This document shows positions 1 to 9,508 of a DNA stretch of 64,000 nucleotides, piece after piece. The notes under the pieces were generated by a model that did no database searches, was not told where the DNA came from, and saw nothing but the letters and a program-made list of their open reading frames with translations. Both the position numbers and the translations under genes were made by a program. Within the stretch, counting starts at the first letter, position 1. Each line of letters begins with the position of its first letter. The DNA is taken from positions 1 to 64,000 of the forward strand of contig NZ_JALDTZ010000006.1 in NCBI RefSeq assembly GCF_023109105.1. The letters run 5' to 3'. This DNA comes from Streptococcus mitis. Lineage in GTDB: Bacteria > Bacillota > Bacilli > Lactobacillales > Streptococcaceae.

Positions 1-133
1 TTGCCACTGGTTTTTAGGGTTTTTATCAGACTAACTTCCACTTGAATTAGCGATGGAACTTAGTTTGGGAATTTAGCGTTTTCAGAAAACAAATTAAAGA
101 TCCGCATCCAAACTGATGACCTGCTCAAGGAAC

Positions 134-158
134 GAAAAAGGAGATCTTACGATCTCCT
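134..158 (-). terminator. rpoE terminator
   Basis: Seven-base-pair GGAGATC/GATCTCC stem with a 4-nt loop followed on the minus strand by a T run, placed just after the rpoE stop codon. This is a typical intrinsic terminator. The remaining bases 1-133 show no gene. Confidence 0.85.
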
Positions 159-170
159 CTGTGAAGTCTT

Positions 171-761
171 TTACTCTTCTTCACTCGTTTCAGCGTCATC
201 GTCAGAAAACTCGTCGTCTTCTTCGTTAAGATCCACGTCTTCACCCAAGTCATCAGGAGCGATTTCGTTGATTTCTGCATCGTAAGCTTCCACTTCATTT
301 TTCTCATCATCAGGATTTTCATCATCATATGAAAGAGCTGGATCTGCTTCGTATGCATCTTCGTCTTCTGGATCATCTGCATTGTAGTCAATCGCATCTG
401 AGTCGCCATCCATAAAGGCATTGACGCGTTTTTTCTTAGCTTTTGGTGCTACTTCATCGTCGTCACTTTCTTCAAGAGCGATGATTTCTTCGTCGATTTC
501 GTCCACACCATACCATGAACGAAGCCCCCATTTGTTGTCTCCAAGAGAGATGAAGCTACCGTCAAAGTTCAACTCTGTGTAGAACAAAGGCAAAGCTTCG
601 CGGATATCGCTGTTTGATGTTCCAAGGTAGTTTTGAATTTCGTTTACAAGATCACTAAAATGCATCTCATGATCGCGACCACGAAGTTCCAAGATAGCAC
701 GCGCTACCTCAATCATAGATAGTTCACTTTTTTCTTGCCCAGCAAATACTTCTAATTCCAA
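171..761 (-). CDS. rpoE: RNA polymerase delta subunit RpoE
   Basis: Delta factor of Gram-positive RNA polymerase. It binds core enzyme, speeds recycling and raises promoter selectivity. The first ~95 residues form the HARE-HTH globular domain ([20 protein letters not shown] at the start). The rest is a disordered, highly acidic tail of Asp/Glu runs with one basic patch (KAKKKR), the family hallmark. I chose a TTG start because an ideal AGGAGA ribosome site lies just upstream of it; the ATG five codons earlier overlaps that site. This gives 196 residues, close to the pneumococcal protein as I remember it. It has its own promoter and terminator and is monocistronic here. Confidence 0.95.
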   Translation of the reverse strand: MELEVFAGQEKSELSMIEVARAILELRGRDHEMHFSDLVNEIQNYLGTSNSDIREALPLFYTELNFDGSFISLGDNKWGLRSWYGVDEIDEEIIALEESDDDEVAPKAKKKRVNAFMDGDSDAIDYNADDPEDEDAYEADPALSYDDENPDDEKNEVEAYDAEINEIAPDDLGEDVDLNEEDDEFSDDDAETSEEE

Positions 762-833
762 AGCGTTTCTCCTCATTTTTACTACTATCGCCAGAGCGAA
801 TAGACTCTGACCTCATTTTATCATGTACTCTTT

Positions 834-862
834 ATTGTACGATAATTTTGCGGAATAGTCAA
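834..862 (-). promoter_or_regulatory. rpoE promoter
   Basis: Minus-strand -35 TTGACT (857-862) and -10 TACAAT (834-839) with a 17-bp spacer, about 70 nt before the rpoE start. The untranslated leader contains a small CAGAG/CTCTG hairpin. Confidence 0.7.
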
Positions 863-965
863 AGGTTAAAATAGATTTATCTATGATTTATTAAGTAAAA
901 ATCAATTGATTTTATCACATGGTAAATTTAAAAATATTTGTTAAAATATTACTTGGAGGTAGCTT

Positions 966-1046
966 ATGTCAAAAAAAATAATAAATGTTATTGCAGCGGC
1001 AATCACCGTGTTGTCAAACTACTATTATGAATCCAATACAAAATAG
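966..1046 (+). CDS. Possible 26-residue peptide
   Basis: Short reading frame starting MSKKIINVIAAAITVLS and ending in a polar tail, preceded by a strong TTGGAGG ribosome site six nucleotides upstream. The N-terminus is basic then hydrophobic, like the start of a signal or membrane peptide, and the frame then stops. It lies between the divergent rpoE promoter and the ATPase gene, in AT-rich DNA. It could be a real membrane peptide, a leader peptide, or the decayed 5' end of a lost gene. I recognise no family. The rest of 862-1140 holds only AT-rich promoter-like sequence. Confidence 0.35.
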   Translation: MSKKIINVIAAAITVLSNYYYESNTK

Positions 1047-1140
1047 ATTTGAATCAAAATGAATGACCAGTATTAAAGATATTTTACTTTTAAAATATGA
1101 TATACTATATTTAACAAAATATTAAACACAGGAGTCCGAT

Positions 1141-2925
1141 ATGTCTGAAGAATTTACACTTAACTACCATGCTGCAACGATTCAACATCTAGGTATTGGA
1201 TTATATAAACAGTTACCACAGGCAATTGCCGAACTCATCAGCAATTCTTGGGATGCTGATAGCCATAATGTTAAAATTCATATTAATTATCGAGAAAAAA
1301 TAATAACCGTATCAGACGACGGCAATGGTATGTCAGCACAAGAGCTAAATGAAAATTTTTTGACCATTGCTAGAAATAGACGATTGACAGATAAAATAAA
1401 TGATGAAAAAAATGAAACCGGACTATCGAAAAACGGCAGAAAAGTTACAGGAAAAAAAGGACTTGGAAAACTAGCTTTATTTGGTATCGCTAATACAATT
1501 ATTATTGATAGCATTCAAAATAAGAAACTAAACTCTTTTGAATTGAATTATAATGACATACAGGGCTCATCAAATAATACCTATCATCCAAAAACAATCC
1601 ATTATAATGTTCAAACCGACGAACCAAATGGTACAAAAATAACCATTAAAGACATTACTTTAAAAAATCTGACTAAAATCGATACATTATATGATAGTCT
1701 TTCTAAAAGATTTAACAAGTATTCCCGTACAGATTTTTTAGTAACTTTAGCAAGCGATGACGGTGCCATTAAGGAATTAGATGAAGAGGTATTTATCAAT
1801 AGTATACGACCCAAGGAAGTTGAAACTGAGTTTACTTTTTCTTTTCCAGATGATTTTGAAACTCTTACAAATAAACAATCTCAGATAGTCATTCATAAAC
1901 TTAAAGAGTTTCATATAAACGGGATTATTTATACCAAGAAAACACCTTTACAAGCAAACCAACGTGGATTTTCAGTACTGTCTAGAGGGAAGCTAGCAAG
2001 TGAACAATCTGTTACACAATTTCAAGATAGAGCAAATGATAATTTCTATAGCTATGCAGCTGGGTATTTTAATATTGATTTTCTTGATGATGATAATAAA
2101 AAAGATTTTATTTCAACAGATAGACAATCGATTAGGTGGGAAGCTGATGAGGAGTTAATAGAAATCAAAGAAAATCTTAACAAACTAATTGGGATTATTC
2201 AAAGAGAATGGAGAAAGCGACGTTCTGAAGCAAAAGAAAAAAAAGCGCAAGAAAATATACAAAAAAATTCCTCCTTAGTAGAAACTACATTATCAACCGA
2301 AGATAAAGAAAGCATCAATGAAATCAGTAAAGCATTAGAAAATGATAATGTTGATATACCTGAACAAACAAAACAATCTATTTTAAAAACTGCAATAAAA
2401 TCAACTACCTCATATAAAAAAGACCACAGTGTGTATAAAGAATTAGTCCCGACTAATTTTATTGTTCCAAAAACGATTGGTCCAAAAATTAGAATGCTCA
2501 GGGAAGAGATGTTAGAAGCGGCAGAAGATAAAAATATCGATCGTTTCATTTTAACCCAAGGCTTACTATTGCGTGCTATGATTGAAAGTACAACAACAAC
2601 ATTATTGAAAAGCTACTGGGTGGAAGCAAGTACTCATAATCTAATAATAGAAAATAACCGTCCAAAAACACTAACTGCCGAAAATGAAGTTGACAAACTT
2701 TCGTTTAAAGTTAAGTATGAAACCATGGTTCGACTGCTTTCTAGAAAAGGAAAAATAGCTTCAAATAGAGTTCAAAGCCTAATTGCCGAATTTTCAAGTA
2801 TAAGAGCAACGGAGCATTTAAATACATTAATGCATGATGCTCATAATTTTCCTCAATTTGATACCTTAAAAACAATATGGAATGCTGTAGCTCCTCAACT
2901 TCTTGCTGCGTTCGATCTTTTGTAA
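1141..2925 (+). CDS. GHKL (MORC/MutL-like) ATPase, putative R-M or defence partner
   Basis: 594-residue protein with an N-terminal GHKL ATPase fold. The N-box ELISNSWDAD (31-40), the DDGNGM Mg/ATP motif (59-64) and a glycine lid GKKGLGKLA near residue 105 are visible. A transducer-like region follows. A charged, helical stretch (~350-420) is followed by a helical C-terminal domain (~430-594) that I do not recognise. GHKL ATPases of the MutL/MORC group are known partners in bacterial restriction-modification islands, and here the gene is convergent with a DNA methyltransferase and shares its terminator. No nuclease motif is evident, so an effector role for the C-terminal domain is only inference. 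Base composition is clearly more AT-rich than valS or rpoE, which suggests transfer. The ribosome site is AGGAGT. Confidence 0.7.
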   Translation: MSEEFTLNYHAATIQHLGIGLYKQLPQAIAELISNSWDADSHNVKIHINYREKIITVSDDGNGMSAQELNENFLTIARNRRLTDKINDEKNETGLSKNGRKVTGKKGLGKLALFGIANTIIIDSIQNKKLNSFELNYNDIQGSSNNTYHPKTIHYNVQTDEPNGTKITIKDITLKNLTKIDTLYDSLSKRFNKYSRTDFLVTLASDDGAIKELDEEVFINSIRPKEVETEFTFSFPDDFETLTNKQSQIVIHKLKEFHINGIIYTKKTPLQANQRGFSVLSRGKLASEQSVTQFQDRANDNFYSYAAGYFNIDFLDDDNKKDFISTDRQSIRWEADEELIEIKENLNKLIGIIQREWRKRRSEAKEKKAQENIQKNSSLVETTLSTEDKESINEISKALENDNVDIPEQTKQSILKTAIKSTTSYKKDHSVYKELVPTNFIVPKTIGPKIRMLREEMLEAAEDKNIDRFILTQGLLLRAMIESTTTTLLKSYWVEASTHNLIIENNRPKTLTAENEVDKLSFKVKYETMVRLLSRKGKIASNRVQSLIAEFSSIRATEHLNTLMHDAHNFPQFDTLKTIWNAVAPQLLAAFDLL

Positions 2926-2927
2926 CT

Positions 2928-2981
2928 AAAAAATCAACATATGTTCAATTTCTAAATAATGATGAACATATGTTGATTTTT
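2928..2981. terminator. Bidirectional terminator between ATPase and methyltransferase
   Basis: A 20-bp inverted repeat with A run on one side and T run on the other (arms 2928-2947 and 2963-2981, 15-nt loop; core ATCAACATATGTTCA). It serves both convergent genes and overlaps the 3' end of the methyltransferase frame. Confidence 0.9.
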
Positions 2982-4215
2982 ATTTAAATTCCAATGTTAA
3001 AATCGCATCAGCCATCTTTTTACTAAAAATTGGAGGAACTGCATTACCAATTTGAGTAAAAGCACTGGTTCTAGAATCTAAAAAATAGTAATTGTCTGGA
3101 AATCCCTGTAATCTAGCTGCTTCTCTCACAGTAATTGATCTATTTTGTTTTGTATCTGGATGAATATAATGATGACCATCTTTTGAAATATGTGCAACTA
3201 CTGTATGTGATGGAGAATTCCATGAAAGAGCTTTGAATCTGTCCAAAAATTTATCCGTATGTTTATGGGTTTTTAGCTTTGAGTCAAGTTCACTATATTT
3301 AATATTTTTACCATTTTTCTTAGCTTCTGCTACAATTTTATAAATTGCTAAGTCGTTGCTATTATTTGGTCTTGCAATATTTTGAGTTAATGGCGTTTTA
3401 GAATCCTGTAAAAAATTTTGTTCAACATAATCATTTGATAAATTTGTATAAGAATTGTTTACTTCTCCCGCCTTCAAACTAGGTAATCCCTGAAAAGCTG
3501 TTTTAACATCCACCTCATTTTCTTCATATTTTTTAAGATTTTTAAAGAAGTCTTGAATGAGTTCTTTTTTCTCATTCATCACTCCAAAAATAATAAGTCT
3601 TTCTCTTGATTGTGGGACACCATAGTTTTTAGTATTTAAAACTTCATAACCTAAAGAATAGCCAGCCTCTTCAAATTCTTTTTTCATTCTAGGTAATAAA
3701 AACTCATCATCAGCATCTCTAAAGCTCAATAATCCTTTTACATTTTCAAAAATAAAAAATTTGGGTTGATACTTGTTTAAAAAATGTATATAAAATTTAT
3801 ATAAATAAATTCTTTCATCTGAAGACTTTTTACTTGCATTTCTAGCTCTTCCAATGGTTGAATAAGCTTGACATGGAGGACCACCTATAATTCCATCAAC
3901 GTTTTCCCCTAAATCATCAAAAAAACTAAAAATACTGTGAATATTTTCTTGACTAATTTCAAAGTTAAGAATTTTATTCAATTTTTCTTGAGGTACATGT
4001 TTCAACAAATCCTCTATACTAGTCTTACTATTTAGAAAATCATTATAAAGTCCTAATTTATTTTTTTTCTTTAAATAATAATATACTTCCCTAAGTTTTA
4101 AAGTTTCACAAGCCGCTTTTTCTTTCTCTACATGTCCCAATATTTTATATTGCTGATTTCTGAATCCCTCAGTTAATCCGCCTGCACCACTAAATAAATC
4201 TATTATATTAATCAT
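2980..4215 (-). CDS. DNA (cytosine-5-)-methyltransferase, Dcm family
   Basis: Complete 411-residue C5-cytosine methyltransferase acting on DNA with SAM. Motifs seen in order are: I DLFSGAGGLTEGF (6-18); IV GGPPCQ with catalytic Cys115; VI ENVKG; VIII QSRERLIIFG; IX REAARLQGFP; X QIGNAVPP near the C-terminus. The target recognition domain lies between VIII and IX. There is no identifiable cognate endonuclease next to it. The only partner is the convergent GHKL ATPase. The pair sits between valS and rpoE in AT-rich DNA and looks like an inserted module. It could also be a solitary methyltransferase. The target sequence cannot be read from the sequence. Confidence 0.92.
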   Translation of the reverse strand: MINIIDLFSGAGGLTEGFRNQQYKILGHVEKEKAACETLKLREVYYYLKKKNKLGLYNDFLNSKTSIEDLLKHVPQEKLNKILNFEISQENIHSIFSFFDDLGENVDGIIGGPPCQAYSTIGRARNASKKSSDERIYLYKFYIHFLNKYQPKFFIFENVKGLLSFRDADDEFLLPRMKKEFEEAGYSLGYEVLNTKNYGVPQSRERLIIFGVMNEKKELIQDFFKNLKKYEENEVDVKTAFQGLPSLKAGEVNNSYTNLSNDYVEQNFLQDSKTPLTQNIARPNNSNDLAIYKIVAEAKKNGKNIKYSELDSKLKTHKHTDKFLDRFKALSWNSPSHTVVAHISKDGHHYIHPDTKQNRSITVREAARLQGFPDNYYFLDSRTSAFTQIGNAVPPIFSKKMADAILTLEFK

Positions 4216-4276
4216 AATTAAGCCTTTTAAATAAATAAAATATATTACATCAAATACACACTATTATTCATTATAC

Positions 4277-4305
4277 CAAAAACCCCAGCAAATTGCCGAG
4301 GTTTA
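4277..4305 (-). terminator. valS terminator
   Basis: Imperfect AACCtCgGCAA/TTGCtGgGGTT stem ending in a T run on the minus strand, starting five nucleotides after the valS stop. A minus-strand TATAAT (4270-4275) beside it may be the -10 of the methyltransferase gene. Confidence 0.75.
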
Positions 4306-4309
4306 TAAC

Positions 4310-6961
4310 TTATTTCACCAACTTCTTCATCTCATCAATACGTGCGACGGTCGCATCATATTTCGCTTGGTAGTCGGCTTGTTTGTCGCGTTCTTTTTGG
4401 ACAACTTCTGGTTTGGCGTTGGCTACGAAGCGTTCGTTAGAGAGCTTCCTGCCGACCATATCCAGTTCTTTTTGCCATTTAGCCAGTTCCTTGTCGAGAC
4501 GAGCCAGTTCTTCTTCGACATTGAGGAGGTCTGCAAGTGGCAGGTAGATTTCTGCTCCTGTGATGACGCTTGACATAGCAAGTTCAGGCGCAGGAATATT
4601 TGATGCGATTTCCAAATGCTCTGGATTTGTGAAGCGTTTGATGTAGTTCACATTGCTGTTAAAGAAGGCTTCTAAATCGCTATCGCTAGTCTTAACAAGA
4701 ATGGTGATTGGCTTACTTGGAGCAACGTTTACTTCCGCACGCGCATTACGAACGGCACGGATCAAGTCTTTGAGACTTTCTACACCAGTGTGAGCTGCAA
4801 GGTCTTCAAAGGCTGGGTTGACAGTTGGGTATTCCGCTGTGACGATAGAGCCTTCTGAGATTTGTCCAAAGATTTCCTCTGTCACAAATGGCATGATTGG
4901 GTGGAGGAGACGAAGGATCTTGTCCAAAGTATAAAGGAGAACAGAACGTGTGATGACCTTCTCTTCTTCGTTATCGCTATAAAGGACTTCCTTGGTCAAC
5001 TCAACGTACCAGTCCGCAAATTCATCCCAGATAAAGTTGTAGAGGATGTGTCCAGCCACACCAAACTCAAACTTGTCAAAGTTTTCAGTGACCTTGCCAA
5101 TCGTTTCATTGAGGTTGTGGAGAATCCAGCGGTCTGTGACATTTCCAGCTTCCTTGTTAACAACTTTTTCCACATTAGTAGTTGCTTGCTCAAGGGTCAA
5201 GCCTTCATTGTTCATGAGGATGTAGCGAGAGATGTTCCAAATCTTGTTAATGAAGTTCCATGAAGCGTCCATTTTCTCGTAAGAGAAGCGGACGTCTTGC
5301 CCTGGTGCAGAACCATTTGAAAGGAACCAACGAAGGGCATCGGCACCGTATTTCTCGATAACATCCATTGGGTCAATCCCGTTACCGAGTGACTTAGACA
5401 TCTTGCGTCCTTGCTCGTCACGAATGAGACCGTGGATAAGAACGTTTTGAAATGGTTGACGGCCAGTGAATTCCAATGATTGGAAAATCATACGAGACAC
5501 CCAGAAGAAGATGATGTCGTAACCTGTTACCAAGGTTGACGTTGGGAAGTAACGTTTGAAGTCTTCTGAGTCGACATCAGGCCAGCCCATAGTTGAGAAT
5601 GGCCAAAGGGCAGAACTGAACCACGTATCCAAGACGTCTTCGTCCTGAGTCCATCCGTCACCTTCTGGAGCTTCTTCGCCGACGTACATTTCACCCTCAG
5701 CATTGTACCAAGCAGGGATTTGGTGACCCCACCAGAGCTGACGAGAGATTACCCAGTCGTGGACATTTTCCATCCATTGGAGGAAGGTATCGTTGAAACG
5801 AGGCGGGTAAAATTCTACCTTGTCGTCTGTGTCTTGGTTGGCAATGGCATTCTTAGCCAATTGGTCCATCTTGACGAACCATTGTGTAGACAAGCGTGGC
5901 TCAACCACAACACCTGTACGCTCTGAGTGACCAACACTGTGGACACGTTTTTCGATTTTAACGAGGGCACCGATTTCTTCCAACTTAGCAACGACTGCCT
6001 TACGAGCTTCGAAACGGTCCATGCCAGCAAATTCGAAGGCCAAGTCATTCATGGTTCCGTCGTCGTTCATGACGTTGACTTGTGGTAAGTTGTGGCGTTG
6101 TCCAACCAAGAAGTCGTTTGGATCATGGGCAGGCGTGATTTTCACGACACCAGTACCAAACTCTGGATCTGCGTGCTCATCTCCAACGATTGGGATCAAT
6201 TTATTCGCGATAGGAAGAACGACGTTTTTACCGATCAAGTCCTTGTAGCGTGGGTCTTCTGGATTGACCGCAACAGCAACGTCCCCAAACATAGTCTCAG
6301 GACGAGTAGTCGCCACTTCAAGGGCGCGTGAGCCATCTTCTAACATATAGTTCATGTGGTAGAAGGCGCCTTCGACGTCCTTGTGGATCACCTCGATATC
6401 AGAAAGAGCTGTACGAGCTGCTGGGTCCCAGTTGATGATAAACTCACCACGGTAGATCCATCCTTTCTTGTATAGGTCCACAAAGACCTTGCGAACCGCT
6501 TTTGACAAACCTTCGTCAAGGGTGAAACGCTCACGAGAATAGTCTACAGAGAGCCCCATCTTGCCCCATTGTTCCTTGATAGTAGTGGCATATTCGTCTT
6601 TCCATTCCCAGACTTTCTCAAGGAATTTCTCACGACCAAGGTCATAACGCGTAATGCCCTCACCACGCAAGCGCTCCTCAACCTTAGCCTGAGTTGCAAT
6701 CCCAGCGTGGTCCATCCCTGGAAGCCAAAGCGTATCAAAGCCTTGCATGCGTTTTTGACGGATGATGATATCTTGCAAAGTCGTATCCCAAGCGTGACCA
6801 AGGTGGAGTTTCCCAGTTACGTTTGGTGGTGGAATGACGATTGAATAAGGCTTAGCCTTTTTATCGCCTGAAGGCTTGAAAACATCTTCGTCAAGCCATT
6901 TTTGGTAACGACCAGCCTCAACCTCGGCTGGATTGTATTTAGGTGAAAGTTCTTTAGACAT
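4310..6961 (-). CDS. valS: Valyl-tRNA synthetase
   Basis: Charges tRNA-Val with valine and edits mischarged threonine. At 883 residues it is full length. The class I signature [14 protein letters not shown] and the [11 protein letters not shown] (KMSKS) loop are intact. The large CP1 editing insertion, the helical anticodon-binding domain and a C-terminal coiled coil ([18 protein letters not shown] region) follow. The ribosome site is GAAAGGA. It is the last of four minus-strand genes that begin behind a T-box leader near 8970, and its start overlaps the preceding kinase gene by eight bases, so expression should rise when charged tRNA runs low. Confidence 0.98.
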   Translation of the reverse strand: MSKELSPKYNPAEVEAGRYQKWLDEDVFKPSGDKKAKPYSIVIPPPNVTGKLHLGHAWDTTLQDIIIRQKRMQGFDTLWLPGMDHAGIATQAKVEERLRGEGITRYDLGREKFLEKVWEWKDEYATTIKEQWGKMGLSVDYSRERFTLDEGLSKAVRKVFVDLYKKGWIYRGEFIINWDPAARTALSDIEVIHKDVEGAFYHMNYMLEDGSRALEVATTRPETMFGDVAVAVNPEDPRYKDLIGKNVVLPIANKLIPIVGDEHADPEFGTGVVKITPAHDPNDFLVGQRHNLPQVNVMNDDGTMNDLAFEFAGMDRFEARKAVVAKLEEIGALVKIEKRVHSVGHSERTGVVVEPRLSTQWFVKMDQLAKNAIANQDTDDKVEFYPPRFNDTFLQWMENVHDWVISRQLWWGHQIPAWYNAEGEMYVGEEAPEGDGWTQDEDVLDTWFSSALWPFSTMGWPDVDSEDFKRYFPTSTLVTGYDIIFFWVSRMIFQSLEFTGRQPFQNVLIHGLIRDEQGRKMSKSLGNGIDPMDVIEKYGADALRWFLSNGSAPGQDVRFSYEKMDASWNFINKIWNISRYILMNNEGLTLEQATTNVEKVVNKEAGNVTDRWILHNLNETIGKVTENFDKFEFGVAGHILYNFIWDEFADWYVELTKEVLYSDNEEEKVITRSVLLYTLDKILRLLHPIMPFVTEEIFGQISEGSIVTAEYPTVNPAFEDLAAHTGVESLKDLIRAVRNARAEVNVAPSKPITILVKTSDSDLEAFFNSNVNYIKRFTNPEHLEIASNIPAPELAMSSVITGAEIYLPLADLLNVEEELARLDKELAKWQKELDMVGRKLSNERFVANAKPEVVQKERDKQADYQAKYDATVARIDEMKKLVK

Positions 6962-7532
6962 GTGTGTGTCCTTTCTCTATTGTTTTCATTTTTTCTTGAA
7001 TCTGCTTTGCAACTTTTTCTGCGGACAGATTCGTATTATCAATTTTAAGGTAGTGGTGAAGACCACTCGGTTGCTTTTGAGAATTAAGTTGATTCGTTTT
7101 ATCAGTCTCTAAAATTTCTCTTTCAGATACTTCAAAATACCGTTTCAAGGGTTTGTATTTCAACCGATTCTCCGTCCGATTTCTACGTAAGCGCTCCTCA
7201 AGAGACGTTTCTAATTCGACAAAAAGAATCTCTTGATGATACTCATTTAACAAATCTTGAATATCCTTCAAATACATCAGATGGTATTGATTTGAAAAAT
7301 CAGTTACACCTGTTAAAATCACCGACCGATGATATCTAGCACTCGTTTCAAGAAAAGAAAAGTTAATTCTACGAACAAGTTCCCACATTTCCTCTGAAAA
7401 ATCTTGATAGATTTCGAGTGCAAAATCAATGGGTTGATGGTTGAAAAAGAGAGTCGCACCGGTGAGTTTCGAAAGTTCCTGACCAATGGTCATTTTCCCT
7501 GAGGCTGGTGCTCCAATAATGAAAACATACAT
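6954..7532 (-). CDS. P-loop NTPase, shikimate-kinase/AAA-like small kinase
   Basis: 192-residue protein with an N-terminal Walker A loop GAPASGKMT right after a beta strand (MYVFII), and an Arg-rich lid region ([11 protein letters not shown]) as in small nucleoside or shikimate-type kinases. The substrate is unknown. I take the ATG that overlaps the stop of the acetyltransferase gene in TGATG, a standard translational coupling, rather than the earlier in-frame start. Its own end overlaps valS. Co-transcription with valS suggests no direct role in charging; it may simply ride on the T-box operon. Confidence 0.75.
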   Translation of the reverse strand: MYVFIIGAPASGKMTIGQELSKLTGATLFFNHQPIDFALEIYQDFSEEMWELVRRINFSFLETSARYHRSVILTGVTDFSNQYHLMYLKDIQDLLNEYHQEILFVELETSLEERLRRNRTENRLKYKPLKRYFEVSEREILETDKTNQLNSQKQPSGLHHYLKIDNTNLSAEKVAKQIQEKMKTIEKGHTHV

Positions 7533-8092
7533 CAATCCGCCTCCCACTCACTCTTCAGCAAACCATATATCAGACTGTCACAGCGGTTACCTTGAGCATC
7601 TTTACGGTCTCTTATACGAGCTTCAAGAGTGAAACCAAGTTTTTCAGCGACGCGTTGACTTTGGACATTGTATCCAAAACAGACCAGTTCTATCTTGTGA
7701 AGACCAAGTTCTTTAAAAGCTAGGTCAATCAAGGCACACGCTGCTTCTGGAACATAACCTAGACCCCAATAGTCTGGGTGCAAGGTGTAGCCAAGCTCTA
7801 GCACATCATCCGAATGGCGATGGTTGAAGTCAACAGAACCAATGACTTTATCGGTTCCTTTAACGACAATCCCATAGCCAGCTGGCAGATTTTCCTTTTG
7901 ATTGCGCTCGGGAAGAATATGCTCTAGATAATAAATCTCATCTTCCACGGTCTTGACGGGTGGAAATCCTGCTGGGTAGGTAACCTCCGGCAAACTAGCG
8001 TAGGCATGGATATTCTCTGCATCAGCCACTGTACGAACTCGCAAGATGAGCCGTTCCGTTTCTAATCGTTCTGGTAACTCAGCTCTTCTCAT
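7532..8092 (-). CDS. GNAT acetyltransferase (RimJ/RimL type)
   Basis: 186-residue N-acetyltransferase using acetyl-CoA. Visible are the RimJ/L start (LETERLILRVRTVADAENI), the ELGYTLHPDYWGLGYVPEA acetyl-CoA segment and the ending ..NVQSQRVAEKLGFTLEAR.. found in enzymes acting on protein N-termini or small amines. I chose the ATG at 8092, preceded by GAGGAAG and overlapping the upstream gene by a few codons, because homology starts there; a longer start at 8143 is less likely. It is the second gene of the T-box operon that ends in valS. Confidence 0.8.
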   Translation of the reverse strand: MRRAELPERLETERLILRVRTVADAENIHAYASLPEVTYPAGFPPVKTVEDEIYYLEHILPERNQKENLPAGYGIVVKGTDKVIGSVDFNHRHSDDVLELGYTLHPDYWGLGYVPEAACALIDLAFKELGLHKIELVCFGYNVQSQRVAEKLGFTLEARIRDRKDAQGNRCDSLIYGLLKSEWEAD

Positions 8093-8657
8093 TCTTCTTC
8101 CTCGCTTTCTTGATAAAGCTTCCCATGGAATCAACTCGGTCATCTAGATAACGATAAACACGTTGATGGCCGTCCCCCATAAAGTAAGTCGGCGCAAAAC
8201 GGTCATTTTTAAAATGTCCCTTATCATCCAAAAGTTCAGGATTAGCTAGTCGGTTAAGAATCTTAGCAAAGATATGGCAAATACCATCTTCCTCAATAAT
8301 CCTATCTACCTGACAATCTAAAACAAGTGGACAGGAATCTAAAATGGGAGATTGAGTTTGTTCAGAAATCTCGTAGTCTAGTCTCAGGTGTTTCAGTTTT
8401 TCCCGATGACTGATGAAGCCGGCCTGCTCCATCGCAAGCATAGAAGTTTCATCAGGAATGTTCACGGTGAATTGTTGATAATGCTTAATCTGATCTGCTG
8501 CATTTTCCTCAGAACCAACACCGATAACTAGCCAATCTCCCAGACTATAAGAGGAACTGCAGGTCGTTATATTGTGTCCAAAATTCTGGTCCTGATACCC
8601 CAAAATGAAGATAGGAAAGCCATAATATAGTTTACTTGTGTTAAAAGATTGCTTCAT
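8079..8657 (-). CDS. Flavin reductase-like FMN-binding protein
   Basis: 192 residues. The layout (MKQSFNTSKLYYGFPIFILGY, TTCSSSYSLGDWLVIGVG, FTVNIPDETSMLAMEQAG, CPLVLDCQVDRIIEEDG) matches split-barrel flavin reductase-like proteins that bind FMN and reduce it or a small substrate with NAD(P)H. The start follows an AGGAGG site. An upstream in-frame extension to 8738 runs into the T-box terminator and is not used. It is the first gene behind the T-box leader. The substrate is unknown. Confidence 0.75.
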   Translation of the reverse strand: MKQSFNTSKLYYGFPIFILGYQDQNFGHNITTCSSSYSLGDWLVIGVGSEENAADQIKHYQQFTVNIPDETSMLAMEQAGFISHREKLKHLRLDYEISEQTQSPILDSCPLVLDCQVDRIIEEDGICHIFAKILNRLANPELLDDKGHFKNDRFAPTYFMGDGHQRVYRYLDDRVDSMGSFIKKARKKNEKS

Positions 8658-8969
8658 GACAACCTCCTTTGACCAAAACTCAAAAGAAAAGCCCTGCCAT
8701 CTACATGACAGGGACGAATGTGTTATCCGCGGTACCACCCAAATTCGGGCAACGCCCGCAACTCTCGTCTTCTTGTTTCTCCTCTATGACGTCGTTAGCT
8801 CGCTTTGGTGTAATTGAATACAGCCTGCAACTCGCTACCTAGTCCTAAACAGAAACAAAAAGACATAAATTTATTTCATTTTCATCCATCAGCAACCAGT
8901 TTTGACACATTTGTGGACTTCTCAGCACCGCCACTTTCTGTAAAATGTGGGATTCAAAACACCTCTAAT
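8658..8969 (-). promoter_or_regulatory. T-box riboswitch leader of the valS operon
   Basis: The T-box sequence (minus-strand TGGTACCGCGG, 8727-8737) sits directly before an intrinsic terminator, as in all T-box leaders. Upstream, the distal part of Stem I is readable: an AGAAAGTGG arm, a GGTGCTG loop and a pairing TCCAC arm. The leader senses uncharged tRNA through a specifier codon and NCCA binding to the antiterminator. With valS in the operon the cognate tRNA should be tRNA-Val, but I could not place the specifier with certainty. A stretch of about 310 bases here therefore holds regulation and no gene. Confidence 0.9.
8682..8714 (-). terminator. T-box-controlled terminator
   Basis: CCCTGTCAT/ATGGCAGGG stem with 4-nt loop and a T-rich tail on the minus strand, immediately after the T-box sequence. 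It is the regulated terminator of the leader. Confidence 0.88.
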
Positions 8970-8975
8970 GGCTCT

Positions 8976-9004
8976 ATTGTAGCAAGATTCTGACGGAAAT
9001 GCAA
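8976..9004 (-). promoter_or_regulatory. Promoter of the T-box/valS operon
   Basis: Minus-strand -35 TTGCAT (8999-9004) and -10 TACAAT (8976-8981), 17-bp spacer, just ahead of Stem I of the leader. Confidence 0.65.
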
Positions 9005-9017
9005 GGCTCAAGAAAGA

Positions 9018-9413
9018 TTACTTGAACTTGATGCCATTTTCTTTTAATTTCTTGATGGTAGCTGGGCCGATTCCTTTCAAGGCAAGGAGTTCTTTTTCAG
9101 TCCAATTTTTGAAATCTGACGCAGACTTGATTCCTTCATCATAGAAAGTTTTGGCACGGTCAAGTGGAAGTCCACCCAAGTTTGCTGCAAAATCTTCAAC
9201 AGAATTGGCTACTTTTTGAGCTTGCTCTTTGGTAGCTTCTACTGCTTGCTCAATTTTTTTAGAAACAGCCTTACCAGCTTCGCTTGCTGACTTCTCGGCA
9301 CGTTTCACGACTTTCTTTGTCTCTTCTACAACCTTAGTCACAGTGCTTGAAAAAGCACCTGCACGACGGAGGCTATTTCGTAATTGTTTTTTACGATTGA
9401 GTTTCTTTGACAT
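9018..9413 (-). CDS. Lysine-rich helix-hairpin-helix protein
   Basis: 131 residues. The N-terminal ~75 residues are Lys/Ala/Glu-rich amphipathic helix (KKVVKRAEKSASEAGKAV), rather like histone H1 or LEA-type tails. The C-terminus has a helix-hairpin-helix motif LLALKGIGPATIKKLKENGI, which binds DNA non-specifically in polymerases and repair proteins. I infer a small DNA-associated protein of unknown role. The ribosome site is AAAGGA. It is conserved beside valS in pneumococcus as far as I recall. Confidence 0.65.
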   Translation of the reverse strand: MSKKLNRKKQLRNSLRRAGAFSSTVTKVVEETKKVVKRAEKSASEAGKAVSKKIEQAVEATKEQAQKVANSVEDFAANLGGLPLDRAKTFYDEGIKSASDFKNWTEKELLALKGIGPATIKKLKENGIKFK

Positions 9414-9508
9414 GATAAAATCCTTTCAATAAAAAATCCCTGTTCTGACAAGGATTTAATATAAATATTCTATCAAGATTTTAGTAAAAAATCAAGAATC
9501 TATCTCGT

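Noticed and set aside
171-776. ATG start at 776 for rpoE
   Set aside because: That ATG overlaps the ribosome site of the TTG start at 761, which fits the family start.
4367-6844. Several plus-strand frames of 65-130 codons opposite valS
   Set aside because: They mirror the codon pattern of valS on the other strand and lack ribosome sites.
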